A DNA stretch of 64,000 bases from Clostridia bacterium (GTDB lineage: Bacteria; Bacillota; Clostridia; Oscillospirales; CAG-272): positions 20,966-84,965 of the forward strand of contig JAFTKJ010000006.1 of NCBI GenBank assembly GCA_017453305.1, given 5' to 3'. Position 1 is the stretch's first letter. Each line of letters begins with the position of its first letter. Of this stretch, positions 6,244-15,420 are shown one piece after another. The translations under genes and the position numbers were made by a program. Under the pieces are notes generated by a model. The model was not told the origin of the DNA and did no database searches. It saw nothing but the letters and a program-made list of their open reading frames with translations.

Positions 6244-8199
6244 ATGAAAATCAGTATTGTAAGGGATAGCGAAACTCTGCGCTACGCCGCGGAGGAGCTT
6301 GCAAAATATTTGCATCTGATGGATGCGGACGTCAGCGCCGAGGTGTTGGTATCCAATGCATGCGGAGAGGGCATCACACTGGGATTGCTCTCCGATCTTG
6401 GATTGCCGACGGATGACGTGGATGACGAGATGATCGACGACGTCATCGATGCAGATATCAACGCGCTTTGTGGCTACGTTGCAGGCAGCAACGAACGAAG
6501 CGTGCTGATGGGGGTTTACAATTATCTCAAGTCGGCAGGGTGCTATTGGGTGCGTCCCGGTGCCAATGGCGAATATATTCCGCAAAAAAGCATGAAGGAG
6601 CACGTGTTCCGCATGCGCAAAAAGGCAGATTATCCCTTCCGCGGTCAATGCATCGAGGGGGCTGTCAGCTTCGAGCACGTGTACGAAACCATCCTCTGGC
6701 TCCCCAAGGTCAATATGAATTTGTTTATGATCGAGCAGATCATTCCTTACAACTATATGAACCGTTGGTATCGTCACACGGTCAACACACGCCTGGATGA
6801 GAGCAACGAGCCGCCTTACGAGCAGTATTGCGCATACGTCGACGAATGGGAAAAAGCAATTAAAAAGTGCGGCTTGCAGTTCCACGCATTGGGACACGGC
6901 GCACTCAACGAGCCATTTGGAATCAGACATATGATCTCGGGGCAGCATTACGACGTGCCCGAAGAGACCAAAAAGGCGTTTGCCTTGGTTGGCGGCAAGC
7001 GCGAGCTTTGCAATTCTTCTCCATTCTTTACGCAGGTCTGCATGTCGCAGGATTGGGTACGCAAGAGAATTGTCACTTGGCTTGCCGACTATCTGGAGGA
7101 GAAGCCCTACATCGACTTTTTGCATTTTTGGCTTGCGGACTACAAAAACAACCATTGCGAATGCGAGGACTGCATTCAAAAAACGCCCTCCGATTGGTAC
7201 GTGCAAATGCTCAACGAGTTGGATGCCGAGCTGACTACGCGCGGAAATCATGCAAAAATCGTCTTTATCATGTACGTAGATACGCTTTGGCCGCCCATTG
7301 TTGAAAAGCTGAACAATCCGCGCCGCTTTATTCTGACCACTGCGGCAACCACACGTGCACCGGGGGACACCTACTCCGACCGTCGTTGCCCGGACGGAAT
7401 TCCTGCGTGGAAGCGAAATCAGCATTCCTCTCCCAACAAGGGCTTTGAGCAGCTGCTCTCCTTTGTTGACGCATGGAAGCCCGTATTTGACGGACCGCGC
7501 TTTTTGTTTGAATACTTCCTTTACACCAAGCATTTTGAGGATCCCGGCTACATGCAATTTTCGCGCAACCTGGCACGGGATATGAAGCATCTGCATCTGA
7601 CGGGTTTCCACGGTGTGATGAGCGATCAGACCCAGCGCGCCTCTTTCCCGACGGGATTGCCGAATGCAATGCAAGGTGAGTTCCAATTTGACAGCAGTGC
7701 TGACGTCGAGGCGTACATCGATTCTTACATGCAGGTGTCCTTTGGTACGGATTGGCAGGCGGCGAAGAATTACCTTGACGGTATCACGCAATTGTTTGCG
7801 GTGGATTCCTTGGCACAAAAGACCGACGTCACCGCGCAGGATACGGGGGCAGAGGACGACCATTCCAAAAAAGCGGATATTTTTGGCAACGAAGAGGCAG
7901 GGAAGAGCATTGCGCAGGTTTCGGCATACGTCGATGCGTTTGCGGATACGGTGACAAAAAATCTGCAGGTCTCCGATCCTTGTCAGCGTGAGTCCTGGCG
8001 TATCCTTGTCTACCACGGTGAATACTGCAAGCGTCTTGCAGGCATTTACGTGGAGCTTTCTAAAAACAATGCTGAGGGCGCAACGCGCTTGCTTGACAAT
8101 ATGATCGACTATCTTTCCGAGGTCGAGCCCGAGATCCATTCCTACTTTGACCTGGTCCTTTTCGCTCAGCGCATCAAGCAGATCATCGCAGGCATATGA
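6244..8199 (+). CDS. DUF4838-type glycosidase-like protein
   Basis: 651 aa, start after AAGGAG. An N-terminal domain (about 1-110, ISIVRDSETLRYAAEELAKYL) of the kind that precedes alpha-glucuronidases and GH20-like enzymes is followed by a TIM-barrel-like region (about 125-480). The CxCxxC motif at residues 305-310 (CECEDC) sits where DUF4838 proteins carry it. The C-terminal part is helical. No signal peptide. Likely acts on oligosaccharides delivered by the transport system that uses the lipoprotein encoded next. The substrate is unknown; N-acetyl-sugar or uronic-acid glycosides fit the neighbourhood. Confidence 0.6.
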   Translation: MKISIVRDSETLRYAAEELAKYLHLMDADVSAEVLVSNACGEGITLGLLSDLGLPTDDVDDEMIDDVIDADINALCGYVAGSNERSVLMGVYNYLKSAGCYWVRPGANGEYIPQKSMKEHVFRMRKKADYPFRGQCIEGAVSFEHVYETILWLPKVNMNLFMIEQIIPYNYMNRWYRHTVNTRLDESNEPPYEQYCAYVDEWEKAIKKCGLQFHALGHGALNEPFGIRHMISGQHYDVPEETKKAFALVGGKRELCNSSPFFTQVCMSQDWVRKRIVTWLADYLEEKPYIDFLHFWLADYKNNHCECEDCIQKTPSDWYVQMLNELDAELTTRGNHAKIVFIMYVDTLWPPIVEKLNNPRRFILTTAATTRAPGDTYSDRRCPDGIPAWKRNQHSSPNKGFEQLLSFVDAWKPVFDGPRFLFEYFLYTKHFEDPGYMQFSRNLARDMKHLHLTGFHGVMSDQTQRASFPTGLPNAMQGEFQFDSSADVEAYIDSYMQVSFGTDWQAAKNYLDGITQLFAVDSLAQKTDVTAQDTGAEDDHSKKADIFGNEEAGKSIAQVSAYVDAFADTVTKNLQVSDPCQRESWRILVYHGEYCKRLAGIYVELSKNNAEGATRLLDNMIDYLSEVEPEIHSYFDLVLFAQRIKQIIAGI

Positions 8200-8246
8200 C
8201 GGTCGGTTCATTTCGTTAAAATACACAAAACTGAACCCCGATTTTT

Positions 8247-8274
8247 GGAGGCTTTGTCAATTGACAGAGCCTCC
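8247..8274. promoter_or_regulatory. 28-bp near-perfect palindrome overlapping a -35 box (candidate operator)
   Basis: Symmetric about 8260/8261: half-site GGAGGCTTTGTCAA matched by TTGACAGAGCCTCC, 13 of 14 base pairs complementary. It covers the -35 of the solute-binding-protein promoter, so a dimeric repressor could block it. It could also act as a terminator stem for the upstream gene, but no T-run follows. Confidence 0.55.
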
Positions 8275-8289
8275 TGTTCGTGCTATACT
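8261..8289 (+). promoter_or_regulatory. Promoter of the solute-binding lipoprotein gene
   Basis: TTGACA at 8261, 17-base spacer, TATACT at 8284. Confidence 0.75.
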
Positions 8290-8329
8290 GAAAAAGTAGA
8301 ATTATTATAATAAGAGAGAAGGAGAAAGT

Positions 8330-9874
8330 ATGAAAAAATTTTTGATTCTTATACTGACCCTGACGATGGTAGCATCTCTCCTCATTTCCTGCACTACGGG
8401 AAACGGAAACGATGATACCACGCCTGCAGACGATGGCAAAAATGAAGTTACCACACCTGAAGAGGGGGGCGACGACGACGGACTCCCCGAGGTGATCGAC
8501 ATGAGCTCCAACGGGCAGGACTACGTTTACAAGGCATACGTTCGCTCCAAGGAGGACGGAGACCTTGGAAACGGCGGATTTTTGTGTGAGGATTTCTGGG
8601 TAGCCGAAACCAGCGAGGACGCACTTTCCTTTGCTGTGTATACCAGAAACAATACCATTCAGGAGACCTATCACTGCCGCATCCACCAGCAGGATTCCAC
8701 CGGTTCTACGTATCAGGAGCTGAAGGATTTCTATGCGAACAGCGAAAAGTACGATCTTTCCATTCTTCTGGCAATTGAGGCAGCACCTGCCGCAACCTCC
8801 AATCTGTTGCAGGATATCAAGTCAATGGGTCACGTCGATCTGACGCATTCCTCCTATGACCAGAACTCTGTTGCACAGTTCTCTATGGGTGGCAAGCTCT
8901 ACTATCTGAGTGGAGACATGAACATTTCTACTATGGATAATACGGCTCCTACCGTTGTAAACATTGAAATGTACAACAGCCACAAGGAATCCTTTGTTGA
9001 GGCCTTCGGCGACGAAATTTACAGTAATATCTATGATCTCGTTACCGAGCACGAGTGGACGATGGATACGCTTTTGACCATGGCAGAGATCGTTAACGTG
9101 GACCAAAACAAGTCCGACGGTGCACTTTCCGTCACCAAGCAGGATACGCTGGGCTATTTCCAATATTCCGCATCTCCTCTTTACTATTTCTACGGTGCGG
9201 GCGGTCGCATCACGCAGATCGATGAGGACGGTTATCCCGAGCTTGTCATCGGTGAGAGCATCAATCAGGAAATCTACGATTACGTCTACAGAAATCTGAA
9301 CACCGTCTCCACGTCTTGGATCCCCAACGGCAACTCCGGCCCGCGCGGTGATAACTTCTACGGCGGCGTTTGCCTCTTTACAGACATGACCCTTTGGGAT
9401 ATCCGTAAGATCCTTTACACCAAGGATGCATTTGAGTACGGTATTATTCCGAACCCCTTGTACGAGGCAGGGGATGATTATCACGGCGTGGTATATTTCC
9501 AGGGCTGTGCGCATCTGTGGAGTGTTCCCAACATGTGCACCAACCAGGAATATGCTGAGCGCATGCTGCAGATCCTGACCGTTTACTCCGGTATGAAGGA
9601 TTCCACTATGGATGCTTACTATACCAAGACCATGTATATGACGGTTGCACAGGATAAGGGCTCGAGAGCGGCAATGGATATCATTCGCACCTCCCTGGTA
9701 TATGACATTGCACTGCTTTACGACTGGGGTGGCTTCCAAGATCTGCTTCTGAATGCAGATACCGCAACCTCTAATCAGTACCAGACCTATTACAACAAGC
9801 TCGACGTTGCCGAGGAGGCAATGCAGTTGACCCTGGAGCAGTTCAAGAACCCGACCTACGTTCCCGATAACTGA
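8330..9874 (+). CDS. Extracellular solute-binding lipoprotein (ABC sugar uptake type)
   Basis: 514 aa. Signal peptide MKKFLILILTLTMVASLLISC with a lipobox (LISC, Cys21), then an acidic Thr/Asp-rich linker, then a large mature domain with Tyr/Trp-rich segments (for example GYFQYSASPLYYFYGAGGR and YFQGCAHLWSVPN) typical of family 1 solute-binding proteins for sugars. Length fits the oligosaccharide binders. No permease or ATPase genes are adjacent, so it must work with a transporter elsewhere. The terminator at 9914 and palindromic operator make it a single-gene unit. A direct regulatory link with the glycosidase gene upstream is likely but inferred. Confidence 0.65.
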   Translation: MKKFLILILTLTMVASLLISCTTGNGNDDTTPADDGKNEVTTPEEGGDDDGLPEVIDMSSNGQDYVYKAYVRSKEDGDLGNGGFLCEDFWVAETSEDALSFAVYTRNNTIQETYHCRIHQQDSTGSTYQELKDFYANSEKYDLSILLAIEAAPAATSNLLQDIKSMGHVDLTHSSYDQNSVAQFSMGGKLYYLSGDMNISTMDNTAPTVVNIEMYNSHKESFVEAFGDEIYSNIYDLVTEHEWTMDTLLTMAEIVNVDQNKSDGALSVTKQDTLGYFQYSASPLYYFYGAGGRITQIDEDGYPELVIGESINQEIYDYVYRNLNTVSTSWIPNGNSGPRGDNFYGGVCLFTDMTLWDIRKILYTKDAFEYGIIPNPLYEAGDDYHGVVYFQGCAHLWSVPNMCTNQEYAERMLQILTVYSGMKDSTMDAYYTKTMYMTVAQDKGSRAAMDIIRTSLVYDIALLYDWGGFQDLLLNADTATSNQYQTYYNKLDVAEEAMQLTLEQFKNPTYVPDN

Positions 9875-9913
9875 TTTCCAAAAGCGGACACGCGACCGTA
9901 AGTCGCACACTTG

Positions 9914-9957
9914 CGCGCTCCTTGCCACGGCAGGGAGCGCGTTTTGCATCTTTTTTT
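9914..9957 (+). terminator. Terminator after the solute-binding protein gene
   Basis: CGCGCTCC ... GGAGCGCG hairpin followed by TTTT and a second run of seven T. Confidence 0.8.
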
Positions 9958-9978
9958 GTAAATATTTGTCTTTTTTTC

Positions 9979-10007
9979 TTGACTTATGGCAAAAGAACAT
10001 GTATAAT
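9979..10007 (+). promoter_or_regulatory. Promoter of the PsiE-like gene
   Basis: TTGACT at 9979, 17-base spacer, TATAAT at 10002. Confidence 0.75.
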
Positions 10008-10050
10008 GATAATATCCGAGAACGTTTGTTTTTGAAAGGGAATTGAAAGC

Positions 10051-10482
10051 ATGCCAAGGAAAATGAGTTTGTTCTTTTATAAAGCCGTGCACGTGCTGGA
10101 ATACGTGATCGCCGTTTTGACGTTGGTGGTTCTTGTAGGGCTGCTTGGTTTGGAGGTGTACAAGATGATCACCGTGAACGGATATTTTTCCGCAGCGGAT
10201 ACGTATCTGCACAACATTCTGACCATTGTCGTCGGCTTGGAGTTTGTGCGCATGCTGATCAACCTCACGCCTGCAAACACGCTGGAGGTGCTCATTGTTG
10301 CCATCGCGCGCCAGGTTATCGTCAACCACGAAAACACGTTGAGCAATATCGCGTGCGTGCTGTGTATCGGTGGCTTGTTTGCCATCCGCAAGTTCCTCAT
10401 TTCCAAGGCGGACCTCGCCAAGGAGCTTTCCGAGGATGATCCGCAGGAGGCAACCGATGCGGAAGTGTCCGAGAAAAAGTGA
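10051..10482 (+). CDS. PsiE-family (phosphate-starvation-inducible) membrane protein
   Basis: 143 aa with four predicted transmembrane helices (about 17-40, 55-75, 78-100, 105-122). The segment HNILTIVVGLEFVRMLI, followed by NTLEVLIVAIARQVIV and FAIRKFLI, is the characteristic core of the PsiE family (PF06146). The function of the family is poorly known beyond phosphate-starvation induction in enterobacteria. The acidic C-terminal tail is cytoplasmic. The gene has its own promoter and terminator and is functionally isolated here. Confidence 0.75.
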   Translation: MPRKMSLFFYKAVHVLEYVIAVLTLVVLVGLLGLEVYKMITVNGYFSAADTYLHNILTIVVGLEFVRMLINLTPANTLEVLIVAIARQVIVNHENTLSNIACVLCIGGLFAIRKFLISKADLAKELSEDDPQEATDAEVSEKK

Positions 10483-10498
10483 ACAAACTGTAAAAAGT

Positions 10499-10541
10499 AC
10501 CGCAGATGTCCCTCGAAGGGGATGTCTGCGGTGCTTTTTTT
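10499..10541 (+). terminator. Terminator after the PsiE-like gene
   Basis: ACCGCAGA ... TCTGCGGT outer stem with an inner CCC/GGG arm, followed by seven T. Confidence 0.85.
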
Positions 10542-10562
10542 ACGTATCGTGTTTTCCAAACC

Positions 10563-10592
10563 TTGACAAAGGCAGGTGTTATATTGTATAAT
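10563..10592 (+). promoter_or_regulatory. Promoter of the leucine-rich-repeat genes
   Basis: TTGACA at 10563, 18-base spacer, TATAAT at 10587. Confidence 0.75.
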
Positions 10593-10639
10593 AAAATTGT
10601 AGAGCCAACTGCAAAAAAATATGAAAGGAGAAACGTAGT

Positions 10640-13042
10640 ATGAAAAAGCTCTTATTGTTCGTTTTGTTGATTGTTCTGTCTCTTTCTCTGTGCGCGTGCA
10701 CGGATCTGCTCGACCTGCTTGAGATGATTGCCCCGGATGAGACGGAAGCGCCTACCGAGGAAGCCTCGACTCCCGAGGACACCACCCCTTCACCCGATGA
10801 CCCCGAAAATCCTGCGAACCAAGGGCTGGTATTCGTTTCCAACGGAAACGGAACCTGCAAGGTAGCGGGGCGCGGTACTTCTACCGAGGTGAACGTTATC
10901 ATTCCCGACGTTTCTCCCGATGGAGATACGGTTATTGAGATTGCTTCCAGAGCCTTTGCCACAACCAATATCCAAACGGTTGAGATCCCCGCATCTGTGG
11001 AAACGATCGCTCCGGGCGCCTTTATGGATTGTCGCGAATTGATGCACGTAAATTTTGAAAGCGGCTTGAAGTACGTCGGTTCTTCTGCATTTGAGCATTG
11101 TACCAAGCTGGTGGAAGCCGATCTGCCGGATACGGTGAAATCCATCAACGGTTCTGCCTTCCGTCGTTGCTCATCTCTGATTGCCGTAACCCTGCCCGAA
11201 TCTTTGGTGACCATTGGAGATTCTGCCTTTGAAGCAACCGCAATCAAGACGGTCAAAATTCCTTCAAAGGTTGCAATCATTGGTACGGGAGCATTCCAAA
11301 GTTGTAAGAGTTTGCGCGAGGTAACGATTTCCGAGGGAGTAAAAGAGATCTTCCCGAATGCTTTTTACGCTTGCTCCAAATTGCAAACTGTTTTGCTTCC
11401 AAGCTCCTTGCAAGCTATTGGAGCAGATGCGTTTCATGGGTGTGAGTCAATCAACGAGATCGATTTACCAGACAACTTGTTTACAATCTTTGGCAGTGCT
11501 TTTCAGGGCTGTAAAAAAATTCAGTCTTTGACCATACCCGGCAAGGTCAGCTACCTGGGCGAGAGGGCGTTTGCAACCTGTACCGCGCTTGAGACTCTGG
11601 TATTTGAGGAAGGCGTTCGGTGCGTTAGCAAAAACAGCTTTTACTCTTGCTCATCTCTGACGGACGTTCGTTTTGCTTCTACGATCGACACAATTCAGTC
11701 GGAGGCGTTTCGCTACACGGCGGTTCAAAAAATCGTTTTGCCGGACGGACTGCGAGAATTGGGATCCTGCGCTTTTGGAAACTGTGAAAAGCTTACCGAG
11801 GTCCAAATGGGCAATAACCTTTCAAAGTTTAACATCAACGCATTTTTGGGTTGCAATTCGCTGACAAAGTTTGAAATCTCCAAGGACAATCCTTACTATA
11901 AGGTCAATGGAAGCTGCGTGATCGATATCGCGGCGAAATCTGCAGTAAAGGGCGTTGATCCGTCGGATATCCCCACTGACGGAAGCGTTACAAGCATTGG
12001 CGATTCGGCGTTTGAAGGTTGTCCCATGGAAAAGGTGGTCATTCCGGATTGCATTACCGTAATCGGTGCGAGCGCGTTTTCACGCAGTGCCGTTACCGAG
12101 TTGGTGCTCCCGGAAAGCTTGACCAGAATTGGAGAGTACGCGTTTGCAAGCAGTCACATTACCGAGTTGGTGCTCCCGGAAAGCTTGACCGTGATTGAGG
12201 AGGGGGCTTTTCAGATCTGTTGTTATTTGGTCAGCGTTGAATTTCCAAAAAGCAAGGTAGAACTTGAGGCAGGCGTATTTGGTGCTTGTTATGGATTGAA
12301 GGAGGTCGTCCTTCCTGAGTATCTTACGGTCATTCCAAACTCAACGTTTGCATATTGCTGGAAATTGGAAAAGGTGGTGCTGCATTCCTCCATCACCGAA
12401 ATCGGTGAATACGCATTTTATGGGTGCGACAAATTGAAGCAGCTTGAAGGCTTGCACGAAACGGCGCTCACAAAGATTGGGAATGGCGCGTTTAGGGAAT
12501 GTTTGGCTTTGACAGAGGTGATCTTCCCACAAACGATGCAAACCATTGGAAGTAGTGCATTTTCGCACTGTGTCAAGCTTGCCCACATTTATATTCCCAA
12601 GCAGGTATCCGATATTGCGTACGGCGCCTTTGAGAATTGCCCGAATTTGGCAAACGTTGAAATTGAGGAGGGGAATGAAAACTATTGGGGAACGGGGAAC
12701 TCCATCATTCGCACCAAAATGCGCCGCTTGGTGTATGCACATGCAAGTGCTGTTCTTCCAAATGACGGCAGCGTGCAGTCTTTTGGCGAATACTCCTTCC
12801 ATTGCACGGGGCTTGAAGAAGTGGTCGTTCCCGCGACGATCAAGCGTTTCAGACTTTTCTCATTCGTGGATTGTAAAGATTTGAAAATGATCATTTTCCT
12901 TGGAACGATAGAAGAGTGGAACTCCATTACCAAAGAAGAGAGTTGCTTTGGATCCTCCATGATCGCTAATGTCATCGTCGTTCAGTGTAGCGACGGTACG
13001 ACCGAGGTGCACATAAACAGGAAAGACGTTGACGGGAAATAA
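10640..13042 (+). CDS. BspA-like leucine-rich-repeat (LRR_5) surface lipoprotein
   Basis: 800 aa. Signal peptide ending LSLCAC (lipobox Cys20), an acidic Pro/Thr linker (about 30-65), then about 25 repeats of roughly 23 residues with the LRR_5 signature (I-x-x-x-A-F-x-x-C-x-x-L-x-x-V-x-L-P). One interruption lies near residues 415-435 (DPSDIPTDGSVTSIG), and a second near 700. Such solenoids bind host matrix proteins, other bacteria or polysaccharides; in gut Clostridia they are usually surface adhesins. It is followed 43 bases later by a paralogue, with an identical-type anchor region. Ligand unknown. Confidence 0.8.
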   Translation: MKKLLLFVLLIVLSLSLCACTDLLDLLEMIAPDETEAPTEEASTPEDTTPSPDDPENPANQGLVFVSNGNGTCKVAGRGTSTEVNVIIPDVSPDGDTVIEIASRAFATTNIQTVEIPASVETIAPGAFMDCRELMHVNFESGLKYVGSSAFEHCTKLVEADLPDTVKSINGSAFRRCSSLIAVTLPESLVTIGDSAFEATAIKTVKIPSKVAIIGTGAFQSCKSLREVTISEGVKEIFPNAFYACSKLQTVLLPSSLQAIGADAFHGCESINEIDLPDNLFTIFGSAFQGCKKIQSLTIPGKVSYLGERAFATCTALETLVFEEGVRCVSKNSFYSCSSLTDVRFASTIDTIQSEAFRYTAVQKIVLPDGLRELGSCAFGNCEKLTEVQMGNNLSKFNINAFLGCNSLTKFEISKDNPYYKVNGSCVIDIAAKSAVKGVDPSDIPTDGSVTSIGDSAFEGCPMEKVVIPDCITVIGASAFSRSAVTELVLPESLTRIGEYAFASSHITELVLPESLTVIEEGAFQICCYLVSVEFPKSKVELEAGVFGACYGLKEVVLPEYLTVIPNSTFAYCWKLEKVVLHSSITEIGEYAFYGCDKLKQLEGLHETALTKIGNGAFRECLALTEVIFPQTMQTIGSSAFSHCVKLAHIYIPKQVSDIAYGAFENCPNLANVEIEEGNENYWGTGNSIIRTKMRRLVYAHASAVLPNDGSVQSFGEYSFHCTGLEEVVVPATIKRFRLFSFVDCKDLKMIIFLGTIEEWNSITKEESCFGSSMIANVIVVQCSDGTTEVHINRKDVDGK
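10681..10765 (+). repeat. 85-bp leader repeat, copy 1
   Basis: Encodes the lipobox and start of the linker in the first LRR protein. 84 of 85 bases match 13127-13211, far above the similarity of the rest of the two genes. Confidence 0.85.
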
Positions 13043-13085
13043 GGGTAGATTTGTTTTTGATACTTTTTGAGAAAGGAGTTTGGAT

Positions 13086-15389
13086 ATGAAAAAAATTACG
13101 TTGCTTGTACTTTTGGTTGCGTTGTGTCTTTCTCTGTGCGCGTGCACGGATCTGCTCGACCTGCTTGATATGATTGCCCCGGATGAGACGGAAGCGCCTA
13201 CCGAGGAAGCCACCACGCCAAAAGAGGAGCCGACAACAGCAGAGCCCGAAAAGGAAGCACCTCCTGCAAAGGAAGCTACCGAGGAGCTGGAGTACCGCTC
13301 CAACAACGATGGGACCTGCGTGGTGACCGGAATTGGAAAGATTACAGCCAAGGAGATTGTGATTCCCGAGGTTGCTCCCAACGGTGACCGCGTGGTAGCA
13401 ATTGCCGAGGGTGCATTCAAACATGCACTCATTCATTCGGTGGATATTCCCGGTAGCGTAAAAACCATCTCCGCAGAGTCATTCTACGCTTGTAAGTCAC
13501 TGAAGCAGGTGATCCTTCGGGAGGGGGTTCTTGAAATTGGCGTGGATGCGTTCAATAAGTGCTCTGCCTTGACGGATATTTACTTTGCAGACAGCATCCA
13601 AATCATTGACGAGCGCGCTTTTCGCGGTTGCGTTACGCTTGCAGATGTGGTGTTGCCCAAGGGCTTGAAAATAATTGAAGCAGAAGCCTTTGCAAAGTGC
13701 TTCGCATTGGAAAAGATCGCCTTTTTCCCAAACCTTGAAACCATTGCCCAAAAAGCTTTTTGGGAGTGCAAGGTGCTTGCTGAGGTGACCCTTCCCAAAA
13801 CGGTAAGCCTTGTGCACACGACCTCCTTTTTGACATGCCCTGCATTGAAGCTGTCGGTCCACAAGGACAATCCCGTTTATCATAGCGTGGACAATTGCTT
13901 GATTCATACCGATTCCAAGATGCTGGTGCTGGTATTGAATGGCTACGTGATTCCATGCGATGGCTCGGTGACCAGAATCGGACCGCGCGTATTTTATGAA
14001 AATAAGGATCTTATTTCCATAACCATTCCCACTGCCATTACGTATATCGACGAATATGCCTTTTACGCCTGCTCCCGTTTGGAGTCGGTGGTCGTTGAAG
14101 GTAACTTACAATCCATCGGCGACTATGTATTTTATAATTGCTCCAACCTGCAAAATATCAATCTGCCCTCTACGGTAGCCTCTATCGGGAAGTTTGCGTT
14201 TTATGATTGTGCCAATTTAAAGCAGATCGATTTTCCGCCTGCCTTATCTCATATTGGGGAAAGTGCCTTTAGCAGATGCTCCGGTTTGCTGAAAATTGAG
14301 CTCCCGAAAACCTTGACGACGATTTCCAAAAACGCGTTTTCCTCCTGCAAGGGCTTGCTTGAGATCACCGTTCCCGAAAACGTCAAAACGATTGGGGAGG
14401 GCGCCTTTGCAGCCTGCACGAGTCTGGTGACCGTGGTTTTGGAGAAGGGCGTAATTACCATTGAGGCAAATGCATTTGCAGGCTGTGAAAATCTGCAATT
14501 TCTGACGCTTTCCTCTACGCTGGAGCAGATCGGGGATGCCGCATTTTTGAATTGCAAGTCCTTACAGCATCTGACCTTGCCCGATTCTCTCAAAACGATT
14601 GGAGCCGAGGCGTTCCGATATTCGGCAATCAGATATCTCACCATTCCGCACAACGTAAAATCCATTGGTCAGTACGCCTTTTCCGCTTGCAGATCACTGA
14701 TGTCGTTGGATGTAGAAGGCGACGGAGGCACCCTCTACATCGGTGCGTATGCGTTTTCCTATACCGGATTGTTTTATCTTGATTTGTTTTATTACGGTGA
14801 GATATGGCTTGGAGAAGCTGCTTTTACTGGCTGTCCGTGGCTGCGTGCTGCGGATTTGAGCGACACAAAATCTGTCCCCAAAAAGCTGTTTGCACATTGC
14901 TCCAAGTTGAGTTCGGTATCCCTTTCGGGGGGTGTTACTCGCATTGGTGAGGATGCATTCCTCGGTTGCAATCTGTTGACTGATATTCGATTTTCCTACA
15001 CCAACAAGGCATATAAGGTGGTTGGAGGTTGCTTGATCGACGTTGCAAAGAAGTGCGTGATCTTTGGAATCGATCCGCGAAATCTTCCAACCGACGGCAG
15101 CGTTACAAGCATCGGAATGCATGCGTTTTACGGGTGCAAAATTTCTCCGCTTGTTTTGCCCGATACGATCGAATCGATTGGTGATTATGCGTTTGAGAAC
15201 AGCACCTTTTATGAGATCACGCTCCCTGCAAATTTAAAGGAGCTCAGCTCAAATGCGTTTTTCGGTTGCACGAATTTAAAGATGATCTACTTCCAAGGCA
15301 CGATTGCCGAATGGAAAGCCTTGGTGGGAGACAACGCTCAGTTTGGATGTTCTCCGACAATTCAATGCAAGGATGGCGTGATAAACTGA
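13086..15389 (+). CDS. BspA-like leucine-rich-repeat surface lipoprotein, paralogue
   Basis: 767 aa, start at the ATG seven bases after AAAGGAG (a TTG at 13080 is also in frame but too close). Lipobox LCAC is followed by TDLLDLLDM identical in plan to the upstream protein, then a Glu/Thr/Pro-rich linker and about 25 LRR_5 units. The insert FGIDPRNLPTDGSVTSIG corresponds to the interruption in the neighbour. Same strand and short spacing suggest one transcript. The repeat arrays have diverged while the leader is almost unchanged, pointing to tandem duplication with repeat shuffling or gene conversion at the 5' end. Confidence 0.8.
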   Translation: MKKITLLVLLVALCLSLCACTDLLDLLDMIAPDETEAPTEEATTPKEEPTTAEPEKEAPPAKEATEELEYRSNNDGTCVVTGIGKITAKEIVIPEVAPNGDRVVAIAEGAFKHALIHSVDIPGSVKTISAESFYACKSLKQVILREGVLEIGVDAFNKCSALTDIYFADSIQIIDERAFRGCVTLADVVLPKGLKIIEAEAFAKCFALEKIAFFPNLETIAQKAFWECKVLAEVTLPKTVSLVHTTSFLTCPALKLSVHKDNPVYHSVDNCLIHTDSKMLVLVLNGYVIPCDGSVTRIGPRVFYENKDLISITIPTAITYIDEYAFYACSRLESVVVEGNLQSIGDYVFYNCSNLQNINLPSTVASIGKFAFYDCANLKQIDFPPALSHIGESAFSRCSGLLKIELPKTLTTISKNAFSSCKGLLEITVPENVKTIGEGAFAACTSLVTVVLEKGVITIEANAFAGCENLQFLTLSSTLEQIGDAAFLNCKSLQHLTLPDSLKTIGAEAFRYSAIRYLTIPHNVKSIGQYAFSACRSLMSLDVEGDGGTLYIGAYAFSYTGLFYLDLFYYGEIWLGEAAFTGCPWLRAADLSDTKSVPKKLFAHCSKLSSVSLSGGVTRIGEDAFLGCNLLTDIRFSYTNKAYKVVGGCLIDVAKKCVIFGIDPRNLPTDGSVTSIGMHAFYGCKISPLVLPDTIESIGDYAFENSTFYEITLPANLKELSSNAFFGCTNLKMIYFQGTIAEWKALVGDNAQFGCSPTIQCKDGVIN
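13127..13211 (+). repeat. 85-bp leader repeat, copy 2
   Basis: One mismatch against 10681-10765. Confidence 0.85.
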
Positions 15390-15420
15390 AATGAAATGAA
15401 CTAAGGAACCGTGTATTTTT

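Noticed and set aside
6187-8226. A 679-codon open frame on the minus strand
   Set aside because: It is antisense to the DUF4838 gene, which has a consensus promoter, ribosome site and family motifs. The antisense product is rich in Cys/His/Arg with no domain, a by-product of codon bias.
8822-10057. A 411-codon minus-strand frame
   Set aside because: Shadow of the solute-binding-protein gene and of its terminator; no ribosome site and no family resemblance.
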